From Voacanga thouarsii (taxonomy: Eukaryota; Streptophyta; Magnoliopsida; Gentianales; Apocynaceae): DNA of 64,000 bases. Under the pieces are notes generated by a model, which saw only the letters and a program-made list of their open reading frames with translations, had not been told where the DNA came from and made no database searches. Position 1 is the first letter of the stretch. Every line of letters begins with the position of its first letter. The stretch covers positions 4,394,001-4,458,000 of the forward strand of contig JANUWF010001109.1 of the NCBI GenBank assembly GCA_026120185.1, in the 5' to 3' direction. A program made the translations under genes and the position numbers. Positions 10,980-22,900 of this stretch are shown one piece after another.

Positions 10980-12095
10980 GTACTTGAGAATATGCTTTAT
11001 AGCTTGTCAATGAACCTTCCCAGGGTTTGACTGCTATCTGCTAATTAGGCCTACGGCAAAGCAGATATCTGACCTAGTACATACATGGCGTACATGAGAC
11101 TTCCCACAGTCGAAGCGTAAGGAATCCTACTCATTCTGTCTTTTTCTTCTTGAGACTTAGGACAGTCCCTTGAAGAAAATGACAACCCATGTCTGCAAGA
11201 AATTAGAGCTCCCTTGTATGAGTCCATGTTATACTTGGCCAGCATCTTGTTAATGTATGCCGCTTGGGATAATCCTAACATTCTCTACTTCCTATCTCAA
11301 AGAAGTCTAATCTCGAGAATATAGCTGGCTTCTCCTAAGTCCTTCATGCTGAATTAACTAGACAGCTAAACCTTTGTAGATAACAATGACCCTATATCAT
11401 TTTCAATGAATAGAATGTCATCCACATACAAGACAAGAAAAACCACATTAATGCCTTCAAGTTTCCTGTACATGCATGGTTCATCCTCATTTTGAATAAA
11501 ACCATAAGACCTTATAGTCTCGTCAAAACGGATATTCCATACTCTCGATACCTGCTTAAGTCCATAAATGGCCTTTAGCAATAAAGCCTTCCAGTTGGGA
11601 CATATAGATGTCTTCGCCAATATGGCTATTTAAATATGTCGTCTTGACATCCATTTGTCATATCTCGTAGTTATAATGACATGTGATGGCAAAGAGGATA
11701 CGGATGGACTTAGGCATGGCTACCAGGGAAAAGGTCTCCTCATAATCGATTTCCTCTTTCTGAGTATACCCCTTCGCCCCAAGCCTAGCTTTGAAGGTTT
11801 CCACCTTCCCATCTACTCCCCTCTTTCTCTTGTATACCCACTTACACCCAATGAATTTTATCCCTTCAGGTGAAGCTACAAGATCCCAAACCTGATTGAA
11901 GTACATAGACTCAATCTCGGCTTTCATTGCTTCATACCATAGATTTGCATCGGCATTAGCAATAGTCTCTTCATATCTAGTAGGGTCTTGTTCCTGATGA
12001 TCAGAGACTAGCTCGAAAGCTTCTCTAGTCCACCTTTCCAGAACCCTAAACACTCTCTCACTACAACGAAGCTCCATTTGTACAGGCTCTTGAGG
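10980..12095 (-). pseudogene. Copia reverse transcriptase, frameshifted
   Basis: RT copies the element RNA into DNA. Minus-strand pieces in order: 12077-11658 (AMKAEIESMYFNQVWDLV, then KWVYKRKRGVDGKVETFKAR and DYEETFSLVAM), 11620-11366 (LLLKAIYGLKQVSRVWN, EDEPCMYRK, LYVDDILF), and 11281-10980 (MLGLSQAAYINKMLAKYNM, then SRIPYASTVGSLMYAM). The catalytic YVDD is at 11417-11428 and is intact. At least three frame changes and an in-frame stop separate the blocks. Confidence 0.92.
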
Positions 12096-13060
12096 CTATG
12101 CCTCTTCTTGTTCCACAATCGGATCAGAAGAAGTTGATTCCGAAGATAACTTCTCCTCAAGTTCCAACCTAATTGAACCTTTTGCGGAAGTATTTTGATC
12201 ATCCTCTAAGTATCTAGCATTGGTACTAACCAGTACTCTTTGCTCCTTAGGATGATAAAAGTAACTATCATTTGTCCCTTTTGGATACCCAATAAAATAG
12301 CATAATTCTGATCTTGGTTCCAACTTGTCTCCCTTAACCAGTACATAAGCTAGACAACCCCATATCCTGAGATGATTTAGACTTGGCTTATACCCAGTCC
12401 ACATCTCATATGGAGTCCTAGGTACTAACTTGGAAGGCACCAAATTCAAAATATATGCCGCTATTTCCAGGGCATATCCCCAAAAAGACACTAGAAGCGT
12501 AGTATGAGACATCATACTTCAGACCATTTTCATCAATGTCCTGTTCCTTTTCTTAGCTACTCCATTCTGCTGGGGTGTCCCCAGAGCAGAGAGTTGGGAT
12601 ACTATCCCATGATGTACCATGTAGTTCTTGAATTCACCAATGAGGTACTCTCTGCCACGATCTGATGTAAGGTCTTGATCAATTTATCTGTCCGACGCTC
12701 CATTTCAGACTTAAACTCTTTAAACTTGTCAAAAGAGTCAGACTTGCGTCTCATCAGGTAAATAAAACTAAACTTTGTACAATCATTAGTAAAAGTAATG
12801 AAGTACTCAAAATCCCATCTTACTGGTGTAGACAAGGGACCACAGACATCAGTGTGAACAAGACTCAATATCTCATTGGCTCTATCCACCTTTGGGGTAA
12901 AAGACTTTTTTGTCATCTTTCCCATTAGGCAGGATTCATACTGAGGCCAATTTTTCAATCTCAATAACCCCAAGGACCCATTATGGATTAACCTCTGAAT
13001 CCTGGTTGAGTTGATATGGCCCAACCTTAGATGCCAAATATAAGAGTCATTGACATTAGT
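12096..13060 (-). pseudogene. Copia integrase, frameshifted
   Basis: Integrase inserts the cDNA. The block at 13024-12602 begins with the pre-integrase zinc region (GHINSTRIQRL, CLMGKMTK) and reads into the core at LVHTDVCGPL, which holds the first catalytic Asp, followed by FTNDCTKFSFIYLMRRK. A frame change near 12600 removes the second Asp and Glu region from this frame. The C-terminal part at 12515-12096 shows YALEIAAYILNLVPS, TPYEMWTGYKPSLNHLRIWG and YFIGYPKGTNDSYFY, the usual copia integrase tail. Confidence 0.9.
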
Positions 13061-13527
13061 CTTCCTCTTCCTAGTTAAAGGTTCAGATTGAGCGTTATTT
13101 ATTTGATTGTTAATAGGGTTTAAGAAAAATAGATTTCCATTTCTCCATCTCTACTGATAGAAATACCAGAATGGAAAGATATAGAATATCCTTGATTTAT
13201 TAGTTTCGCGACTAAAATCAAATTCTGTCAAAATCTAGGTGCATATAAAAAATCTTTCAAAATCACTATTCTATTACAATAAAAAAACAGATCCAGCTCT
13301 CTCACTGCAAGGGTCCAGACTTGTGCTTTATTTCCCACATGTAACTCATGTTCGTCCTTCTCGAGTCTTCTAATCTTTCTAAACCCCTGCAAGGAGTTAC
13401 AGATGTGATCAATGGCTCTTGAATCAACAATCTAAGTGGAAGTTAATCCAACCATTGATATAGACTCTAGATAAAAAATATTACCTGTGAGATTTTTCTT
13501 GGCTTGAAGATCTGGACACTCTTTTTT
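13061..13527 (-). pseudogene. Copia aspartic protease remnant
   Basis: The sequence following gag reads IVDSRAIDHIC at 13432-13400, where the family has a D-S/T-G active-site loop. The Gly is Arg here, which should abolish activity. Downstream, LHVGNKAQVWT and LKDFLYAPRF resemble the second half of the protease and the start of the pre-integrase. Several stops are present. Confidence 0.75.
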
Positions 13528-14289
13528 CTAGTGTCCCTTCAGTCCACATTTGAAGCATTTGCCTTTAGGTTTGTCTTTGGATTGGATCTTGGGCTGAGCC
13601 GCTGCGTTGCCCTTCTTCTTCTTAAACTTTCTAGGCTTAGGCCCAGTTCTAGAAGATGAAGCCTTAGCAATCATAACTTTAGATTGTGGCTTCATGACCT
13701 TCTCTACCATCTGGAACTCCTTCATCAACTCAGTTAAACTCATGTTTAACTTGTTCATATTGTTATTCAACTTGAACTGAGTAAAGGAACCTGGTAGAGA
13801 TTCGAGAACCATGTCCACTTGGCTCTCGGGGTTAATAACAACCCCTAAAATTTCTGCCTCCTTGAAAGCAGCAATCATCTTGAGCATATGTTTTCTGATT
13901 GATACTCCCTCAACCATCTTAGTATTTATGATAGTTCGAAGAGTCTCCTGTCTTGCGGGCCGGCTCTTATCCGCGAACATCGTGGCTAATGATTGACTTA
14001 TGTCATCTGCAGTGCCCATATGCTCATATTTAGACTGGAGCACATTAGATATGGAGGCCAACATGTAACAACGAACCATCTCGTCGGCCTTCTTCCACGC
14101 CTTCTCAGTCTCTCGCTCTTCAGCGGTAGAACCCTCCCCGATAACAGGGCAAGTTTCGTAAAGAACATACTTATACTCTTCAGCTGTGAGTATTATGTCC
14201 AGGTTCCTCTTCCAGTCCATATAGTTTGGTCCCGTTAGATTATTCTCTCTGAGAATAACAGCCAATTGACTAAAAGAACCTCCCACCAT
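13528..14289 (-). pseudogene. Copia gag with zinc knuckle cut by stop
   Basis: About 253 codons from ATG 14289 (MVGGSFSQLAVILRENNLTG), chosen over the upstream in-frame ATG at 14409 because copia gag proteins start with this kind of sequence. The LTGPNYMDWKRNLDIIL block and the EAEILGVVINPESQVDMVLESLP block are characteristic of copia gag (UBN2-type). The C-terminus is Lys-rich and enters a CCHC knuckle, CFKCGLKGH, which ends at a TAG where Trp is expected. The rest of the knuckle (KKEC) follows in the same frame. A single G-to-A change therefore separates gag from protease. Confidence 0.9.
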
Positions 14290-15947
14290 TTCTGAAAAAT
14301 CAAAAAATAAAAGAAAAAAATTTAGTTTGTGAAAACAAAACAAATTTGTGCACTTCATCCTTATATCAAAATTGATAATAATTAATTTGGCTCTTAGGGA
14401 AACTGACATAGCTTCTTAGGAAGATTAACAGTTCCCTAAGCTAACTGTGTTAACCACTACAAATTAATTTTCCTTTTAGGTAATGATCTAGAAGATAACT
14501 CTATCGAGGGGATGGTCGTTTCCTCTCATTTCCTATAGACATACCTCGCACTATAACCTCTAACGTGGGCTGGCCGATCATAGTACGTGTCCCGGGTCAT
14601 TAATTATATCCCTCCATTAGATCTATATCCTTGTGGTACCTCCATCCTATACGAGTTCACTCCCAGGGTAACGCGAGGGGACCCACGATCTCTAATGAGG
14701 ATCGTGATGGAAGCCGTGGGGCCGTTGAAACCCCTCTCCCACTTAGTCTTTTAAAACAAGGGTTTTTTCTGAAAAATATCCTTTTGAAAATTTTCATTAA
14801 GTTTTTCCTTAACTCAAAAATAAAATATCTAAATCCATTAAAATCTCAATGTCAAGGTATATATTCTTTGAGATATTTTTCTATGGACTAATTTTATTTA
14901 AGTTAAAACTTAATGATTTCAAAAAAATTTCAATTAAAACTTTCTAGAGACTTTGGTCTCAAGTTTAATTAACAAAACAATTTTTCTTGTGCAAAAATAA
15001 AACAAAATGGCTTTCTATTTTAACTTACAAAAATGTCTAAATCCAATATATTTTCTATATCAAAGATTTAATCCTTTGAGAAAATATTTGAGGATTAATT
15101 TTTGTTCAAATTAAAATAACCATTTAATTTGTAGAAAAAATATTTTCTTGTAAAAAATATTCCCAAAGACTTTGGTCTTTGAGAAACGTGCACATAGGTA
15201 CTTAAAAATAAATAGCATGCTAGAAAACAGTAGACGTTTTCATACTTTTCTATTTTTACACCTAAGTGACAAAATAAAGGAATTAAACACATTAATTAAT
15301 GTTTAATGTTTAATTCTAAAATCTTTTACTAATATTTTTTTATGAAAAAATATTCCATGAATATTAACAATTGCAAAAATATTAACTTCACCTTCGAATG
15401 GAACCCAAAAATGCAAGAAAATTAAAAATTTCTCCTTGGTCCACTGCACCCACCGCACTGGATTGAGCACCCATCTGTACTGCGGTCCACAACACCCGCC
15501 GCACTGGAACATGCACTCATGGACGACCCAAGATCTGGACCCGCGGCCCGCGTACAGAGCCGAGCCCAGACCCCAGCCGATGCCCATTCCAGTCTGATAG
15601 GCTCCTCCGATTTTTTTTCTCCTGCGTCTTCTTTTGCAGATTTTCCTCTATTTTTCCTGCAGCTTTCTTTCGGTTTTTCCTGCGTAACTTCTGGTACCAT
15701 TGGCTCTCTGATTTCAATCCAAAACCAACAACACCAAAAACTAACAATCGCTTATACCCATTAATATTGGGCTTACACGATTTGTTAAGGAAAATTCTAG
15801 ATTACATCTCACCTATACCTCTATCCGAGAGGTTTAACAGAGAATCTATCCATATCAAAAATAGCGAAGGATCACAGTTTAATCACACATATGTGTCCAG
15901 TTTTATTCAACTAGATGTATGCTCCCTATATTTGCACAAAACCTTCA
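14290..15947 (-). other. Long 5' leader of copia, non-coding
   Basis: About 1.66 kb lies between the primer site and the gag start. It is T/A-rich with a GC-richer stretch at 15420-15700. Reading frames there (15303-15764, both strands) overlap one another and have no recognisable domain. Such a long leader could hold the packaging signal; nothing more can be said. Confidence 0.6.
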
Positions 15948-15948
15948 A

Positions 15949-15960
15949 GCTCTTATACCA
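15949..15960 (-). other. Primer-binding site, initiator tRNA-Met type
   Basis: On the minus strand TGGTATAAGAGC follows the 5' LTR after two bases. It differs by one base from TGGTATCAGAGC, complementary to the 3' end of plant initiator tRNA-Met. Confidence 0.85.
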
Positions 15961-15962
15961 AT

Positions 15963-17730
15963 TGAAGGTTTAAAAAAGGGGAGGGAGCAAGTAAGGCATG
16001 CAGCAGAAGCAATAAAACTGAAAACTAAAGAACAAGAAAAATGCCGAACGAAGCCGGTACCGGTCCCGGCCTGGCGTTGCTCCGAAGGAAAAAATTTCTA
16101 ACATTTTCTTCTTATTCTCAAAATTTGCTGGACCGGAATGTGTGAAACCGGGGTAGGTGCGCTAGTGGAAACCTCTTGTGTGATTCCTGCAAGCTTCTTA
16201 CTCCGTCTGTGCATGTATATGAACGTCAACCTCTCGATCTTCCAATATATGGCCTGTCTAATCCCATTTGGTGAATAACTTACAAGGCTAAGGAATTTTG
16301 TTGGAGAGAAAAAAGAGGCGTCTTGTTTTTTTTTCCATTTTCACCAGAGAAGAAGCAGTGAAAACATCATACTTCACTATTCTTATGTTTAACCTAAATA
16401 AAAAACCCTAAGTTAAACTGGACTAGCCCATTGGACTCTTAATTTAGCCTTTTGGACTAAATTAATTATTCTAATTAGAACCAAATAAATGGCCCAATAA
16501 ATAATTAATTTTCTAGCCTAAATAAACTAGTCCAATTAACAAGCCTATATTAATTTAGTCACAGGTTAATCTTTAATTATTCAAACTGGGCCAAAATCCT
16601 GAACAATTAATTAACCCACCAAACTAATTTAATTAATTCTCTCTTCATAGACCTTTATTTTATTCTAGCCCAATAATTAAATCAGGCTATTTAAATAAAA
16701 TAAATTTTATTTAATTTAATTTAATACAAATTCCTTAGCCTATATATAATTAGGACTCACGGTCTATATTGGGGACCAAAAGACACACCGCCTTGGCTAC
16801 TAAAATAACCAAAATACACTTGCCATATAAATAGCTGTATTTTGCATTTTAAATATTTCTTAATATCACCATAAGGAAATATTGACCCCAAGGACAATGC
16901 TGCGTTAGCAAAGTCTTCAACCTACAGGTGTAATGACTAAAATAGCCCTCTATACATCGTCGTACATTAGAGAGGAAGAAATGTACTAATACCTCTCTAA
17001 ATCTACCATCCTTAGGCTTCTAGTCTAATGATCTACGACTTCCTGGATTGTTTTCGCTTTCCAATGAAGCTACCCTGAAGCAAACATCCAAGTCATGTTT
17101 CCCAGGGCTCTGGATATTAGATCATTCAGACAACCAAAAGGGGCGATATAGTATAGAAATTATTTTGTACAAGTTTATCTTAACTATTCACACATATCCA
17201 ACATGCAAGTATATTGGTCCTACGATAGAACCTCAACTATAGCATATCAAAGTACATGCTTCCAGCTTCGTCAGACCACCAACTCATACTCAAGTCGTAG
17301 AGTACTAGTCCACACTGTAGCAGTAGTAGTCTAGGTTTCTACCATATAGTACTTTAAGAAACCACTACTACAGTTCCTGTTCTACGTATTCGAAATACGC
17401 TTATGTCATGAAGTGAGTGGACTACTCACTGGCTAAAGGTAAGCTATTCCCCATTTGAAATTTACAACATAATAACCTAGACATGATGAGATTTCCATTC
17501 TCATCAATCGGTTAAGAACAAACATTTATGTGTTAAATAACATGTGATCTATACCTTACTGTGAAAGACCTCCATTCACATGGACCATTTACTTAAACAC
17601 AATGGGTCTTTTCTAAACGAAATTGTGCATAAATAAAATGTAAATTCAAAACAATTTCTGAAAAATTCTTTTATTAAAACATTCGATGTTTACATCAAAA
17701 ACCTAGTTTAAGAGGGCATATTTCCCAACA
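15963..17730 (-). repeat. 5' LTR of copia 8677-17730
   Basis: On the minus strand it runs from TGTTGGGAAATATGCCCTC at 17730 to CCTTCA at 15963, next to the primer site. It differs from the 3' LTR by scattered substitutions and a few short indels. The GCCGGTACCGGTCCCGGCC cluster is at about 16050-16070. Confidence 0.95.
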
Positions 17731-17735
17731 GTACT

Positions 17736-18720
17736 GTCCCATGCTAGTCAGAGAATTCTATGCCAATATGCATGATAAAAAGAAAAATGACCTCGAGATT
17801 ATTTCTACTATGGTTAAGGGACAGGTTATTGAGTTTGATAGGACTAGACTAGCTATTATTCTTAGTGTTAATAATGAGGGACCCTAGTTAGTAGTTGACG
17901 ATTATAACCAAAAGATTATTTTAGACTCTCAGTAGAGTTTTGACGCACTCATAAGGAGTTTGGGCTGTATAAGAAAGGTCCACTTACTTCTCCTAGTTAT
18001 TATTCTAACCATAATCTCTAAGCTGGGTTGAGTGTCTTAGTTTATATCTTTGCATTCAATGTTGTCCCTAAGGCTAGTGGGTTAAATAAGATGAGGGTCA
18101 TTGATATTTACATCATTTCTAAGATGCTTGGTGCCAGTCCTATCCCTCTCATACTATTGATTATCCAGTCCATGTGGGACGTGGTTTATTCTCACCTTTC
18201 CACCAAAACCCTTGTGTTTCCTTTAGTGATCATGCATATTCTTTAGACTTTTGGAGTAAGTTATGATGGGGAGTTAACTGAAACTACTATTGAGATGGAT
18301 GTGGTGAGTGCACAGCCTTGATGAACTGTGGGTACAAATATCATAAGAGAGAAAGGTGGTGGATGAAGCTATTTGAAGTTCAGAATCCAAGCGTGGAAGA
18401 AATACCTCCTGATGAAGAAGAGGAGCAACCTCTACCACAGCCTCGAGTACGAGCAAGTAGTTCGAGACCACCACCTAGAGCTAATTTTGAGGCCAAGCTG
18501 GAACAATTACAATTGGGCATGGAGACTCAGACAACTCTACTTCTGTAGCTTCGGGATTCTGTAAATGTCTTGCATAGGAGGCAAGATGCTTAGGAGCAAT
18601 AATGGACCCAATAGATGCAAGCACAACAAGGACACACAAGAGGTGCCCTTGCTGCCCCTACAAATATTGTTGAGGAGGATTCTATTGATGATACTGATTA
18701 TGGGATGGAAGATTGATGTC
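17736..18720 (+). pseudogene. env-like ORF of Athila-like element A, 3' part
   Basis: This continues the ORF broken at 8676. Right after the GTACT duplication the frame reads LVREFYANMHDKKKND and then VKGQVIEFDR, a hallmark block of the putative plant transposon protein family. The block at 18028-18246 (VLVYIFAFNVVPKASGLNKMRVIDIYI) matches the block at 35665-35770 in element B (LAFNMAPRANGFNKGRLVDIYV). After 18300 the frames shift; a Glu/Gln-rich, coiled-coil-like tail (18373-18548) follows. Stops are frequent. Confidence 0.75.
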
Positions 18721-19009
18721 TTTTTCTACTTTGCTTTACTAGTTCTTCACTTTTCTTAGTATCTGGAATATTTCATGTATTTTTTATCTTTCATTTATTT
18801 TCTTTTTCTCTTTTATGGTGTGCTTTGTTTTCTTTTGTTTGTTTTAGGAATGATCAACATTATCAAGGAATATACTCTTCATGATGGACTTTCACCTTTT
18901 TGCTTATTTGTATAGATTTATTGGAACTTGAGAGAGTATCTTCTTTCTCTTATTCTTTTCCCTCTTTATTTTTCTTCAATCCCTTAGTTATGTTTTTTTG
19001 AGATACCCA

Positions 19010-19872
19010 CAAGAATAGTAGCAAGATCAACTATAGACTCATCCAAATATCCTTGAGAGAACATGGTAGTCAAGAACAAAAGAGTAGAAACTATAGGCAC
19101 CCAAATAATAGAATTCAAAACAAACCTTAGAAGAGCAAAGCAACTAAGACCTAATCAAGAGAAACCACATTAGATTATCCAAAAGATTTAGAGACTCATT
19201 CAAATGAAAGACTAAACCCTAAGTATGGTCTTGAACAAGATGAACAAGGAGGCAAGACCTCTCAAGACTCTCATTTCAAATTTGAATAAAATATGTAGAT
19301 TGTCTTGTCAAATCACAAAAAGATGTATTTATACTATTAACCCTAGCTAAGTGATTTTTAAGGGTTTAAGACAAATTAAGGCCTTAAAATGTCTTTACAA
19401 GATGTTCAAAATAGAAAGAAAGTAGAGAAAACATTAAAATTCGTAAAATAGGGGTAAGGCCCCCGACATGAGCTAGCGCCAGTTCTGGCACCAAGGCCGG
19501 CAACGATTCTTCGCAGGATTGAAAACCGTCTTCCTACAGTCCATAGTCGGCGCTTGTACAACTAGCTTAGGCCGGCCCCAGTTCATCACTGGTGGGCTAT
19601 TCTTCAACCTTTTCTTTCTCCTTTGGTGTCGGTTTGAGTTTTTATTGGGGTTTTTGTTGGGTTCCTCTTGGATAGTCATCAAGTTGAACTCCTGGCTACC
19701 TTCAACATCTTTCCAAAACTCTTCCATCCTCAAACATAGTTTTATGAGCAATTGGATATCACCTTGGAACCTCTTAATCATTGATTTTATCATTGGTCCT
19801 TGCAATGTCGTTTTCCCTTCTTGAGATTGAACTTCTTGGCTAGCTTGATTCCCATCAAGAGTTTAGCTGACA
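19010..19872 (-). mobile_element. LTR relic of the 46240-54004 gypsy family
   Basis: The reverse complement aligns with the LTR at 46240-47248 through most of its length: ATGACTATCCAAGAGGAACC, the GCCGGC-rich block, the TATA region, and TTCAAATTTGA near 19285. It begins near 19872 (TGTCAGC on the minus strand) and is cut at about 19010, where its last ~150 bp are missing and element A sequence begins. The ORFs at 19473-19824 are chance frames within it. It is clearly more diverged than the two LTRs of the complete copy are from each other. Confidence 0.85.
19326..19333 (-). promoter_or_regulatory. TATA box of LTR relic
   Basis: TATAAATA on the minus strand matches the position of the TATA box in the related LTRs at about 46750 and 53511. 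Confidence 0.6.
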
Positions 19873-19944
19873 ATGAGAATATTAAAAGTTATTATAAATC
19901 AATTGATCAGATGAAAAAAGGGAGAAAAGAGTTGGAATTTGAAG

Positions 19945-22900
19945 TGTGAAACTCGACCTAAAGTCAACCTTAGAGTAAGAGGGTCGGGATACATATCATA
20001 TTATTCTGCATAAAAATATATATTTTTGAATGATTTTATGTGCTTTAGAATTGTGGTTTATAGGTTAAAAGGCTTAGTTATGCTTATTGGGTAGGAAGGG
20101 TAAAAAGGTAATTTTGTTTGAGATCAAAATAGGAAGATGGCTTGAGGTTTAGATAAGAAGAATATTTGGGTGAGAAAAAAAGCACAAGAGTTAGTGTGGT
20201 TAGAGCTTTGTGAATTAATCTCTAAGGTCATGAGTTCAAATCTCATTACTTAAATTTTATTCGTGATTATCATAGCTATATTTGAATTTTTGTTTTTCTC
20301 ACATTCCTTAAAGATAGGAATGTTTTCTTAGGGGAGACATGAAGAGAATGTCTTGATTATATGATCATATTCTAAAAAGAATTCTAGAGGAATTATTGTC
20401 CCTTCATTATCTCTAGCCTTATCCTAACCTCTTCATAATTTCAATTATACAAAATCCATTAAATCTCTTCTTTTAATTCCAAAAATTCTGTGATAATTCT
20501 TTAGCCTTGAATTTTGAAAATCAGTCTTGAAGGATAGAGGGTTGGCTGAAAATAGGAGAGAAATTCGGATGGGTTTCCAAGAAAAATGAATCACCATGAT
20601 TAAACCTTCAATCCTACCGTCATATTGTTCATGTTTTTAATGAAGAAAAATCTAGAAATTTTCCAGAATTCTTGGCAGACCAGCTTTCAAAAAATTCAGC
20701 CAATAATCCTACTCATTTGCTACCAAAAAAATGGTCATTTCATGTGGTTTGAAGACTGAAAATTCTGTGCAAATTTTGGACAGCACAAACTGCACAAAAT
20801 CAGAAAAATTTCCTGTACAAATTTGCTGAAATTGAAACTGCCTTTTGTCATCAATTCAGCTAAAGCACCCTTTGTTTTTCTCCAAAAAGAAGGCTAAAAA
20901 ATCACCCTTGAAAGACCTTCAAACCCCCCTCAAAACCAGCTGCAAATCGGGTTGAAGAAATACAGAAACTTCTACACAAAATCTTCACCATTCGAAGCCT
21001 TGAATAACTTTGAAACTAGAAAAATTCCCAACTTTGTCTCTCTATGCCTAGACTGACAAAACACCTTCAAACCTCTACAAATTGGACCTTGTTCAGCCAT
21101 AGACTAAACACCATTAACCTCCACACTTACCTTGAGTACTTGGACTCCATGATCACACCTCAAAAATCTCCTAAGATTACTCTATCCAAAACACTTTTGA
21201 ACCTCCAAAAAAACTCCACAATTCTTGCTTTATTAAACCACTCTTGTATCAAGCTAACAAACCAAAATTTTCTCTGCCATTGTAGACTAAATTTCGGCCA
21301 GCAATAAATCCTAAACAGCCTTCATTCTTTGCCTTAAACCTGATTAGTCCAGCCAACACCATTGAAGAGCAAAGAAACCTTCCTTAATTAATCACTATTA
21401 GATAATCTCCTACCTCAAACAACTCCTCAATTTTCTCCTTTCGAAATTCAAAAAATCTGATCACTCTCTCTCCTTCTAACTGAAAACCAAAATTCCCATC
21501 TATCATAGGCCATTCGGCCAACATCATTCCAGAAAATCGTGCAAGCCTTTTTCTCCCAAATTCTCTCAAACACACCAAGAACACATACTACACTTCTTCA
21601 AGCCTAAACCTACCCTAAACACCTCCAATCACTCTCAAACACTCTAGATCACTCCTACTTAATCCCTAGACTTTATTTCTGGTATTTATAACACAAAAAC
21701 ACGCCAAAAAAAATTTTCAATTGGATCAAAATTAGTTTTCTTCTTGAAGGTCTCAAGAACATCAACAAGGTAAATCAAGAACAACCTTCTTGTTCATCCT
21801 CTTCCATTCAATTTTCAATATACCATTTTAATGCTCTTTCTCTCTCTCTCTCTCAGCCAAAATGGTTGATCAACCACCAACCATGACTGTTTTTCCCTTG
21901 TACGACTAAAGGCTCTCAATCGCGTGAACCTTCTTTAGCCTTCATTGAACGATCGTCTATCAAGTATTTTTTTCCTTAAATCCCCCTTTTTATTGCTAAA
22001 TTCATGTCTCTTAGATATTGATAGGAAGGTTGAATATGAATGGGGGATTGAATATATGTATATAGATGAAGGTGATGGAGTTAGGACATGAGGATTAATG
22101 TATATGACTAAGCTATATGGATTTTCCTTTTAAATCTATGTATGTTCATCATGCTTAATGAAATTTATGGATTTTTGAAGCATATTAGATATTATGACGC
22201 CAAAGGTAATTAGGCTCTTATGTTCTTATTTTCCATTGAAGCCGTGAATGATGAATATGCCTAGTAGGAAATTAGTCTTGTGATAGTATGTGTTAATTCA
22301 AGCATATGTTCATGAATGGTTTAGCCTATTAGTTGATGTTTGGGAATGTGTTCGTGAATCCCTTCTAGAAATAGGAAAATCATGATTGTTTTCTTGTTAA
22401 TCATAAGTTATTTTTATTAACAAATTTTATTATTTTAATTAGAATTACCACTATATTTTTCCTAAGAGGTTCAAAATTCCTAGGGAGATTTGAAAATGGA
22501 ATAGTAAATGAAATATTAATATTATATTAGTCAAATAAATAATATATTTTATTAAAAATAATATATATATGTATAATAATAAATAAAATATTTTATATAA
22601 ATAATAATAATAAATAAAGTATTGGAATTAATTAATTACCTTGTAGACCATAGTTAAAACTTTTACCTATATTCCTAAATATTATTTATGTTAAAATTTA
22701 TTTGTTATTTATTAATTAAAAATTTAATATATCTCATTTATTATTAATTTTATTATTTATTACTAATTATTTATTATCTATTAATTATTAATTAAAAATT
22801 AGGTGAAATTTATTATTTATTTATTTATAATAACACTATTTAAATATTACCATTTACTAATATTATTTAGAACTTAGTATTATTTAATATTTAATACTAG

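Larger units (their letters stand above)
8677..17730 (-). mobile_element. Full-length Ty1/copia element, LTR to LTR
   Basis: A 9,054-bp copia lies in reverse orientation. Both LTRs are present (8677-10453 and 15963-17730), ending TG...CA, and the 5-bp target GTACT is repeated exactly at 8672-8676 and 17731-17735. On the minus strand the order is primer site, long leader, gag, protease, integrase, RT, RNase H and polypurine tract: the copia order. Every coding block is interrupted by stops or frameshifts. The LTRs align almost completely by eye with scattered substitutions and small indels (1,777 against 1,768 bp), so the insertion is old but not ancient. LTR size and the long leader would suit the Angela/Tork side of copia; that lineage is a guess. 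Confidence 0.95.

Noticed and set aside
15303..15764. Four overlapping ORFs in the GC-richer part of the copia leader
   Set aside because: All frames are open because of base composition; no domain is recognisable and the place is untranslated leader.
20175..20260. Possible tRNA gene (TGGTTAGAG and GAGTTCAAATCTC)
   Set aside because: Box-like matches are weak, no acceptor stem was found, and it lies within the long solo LTR.
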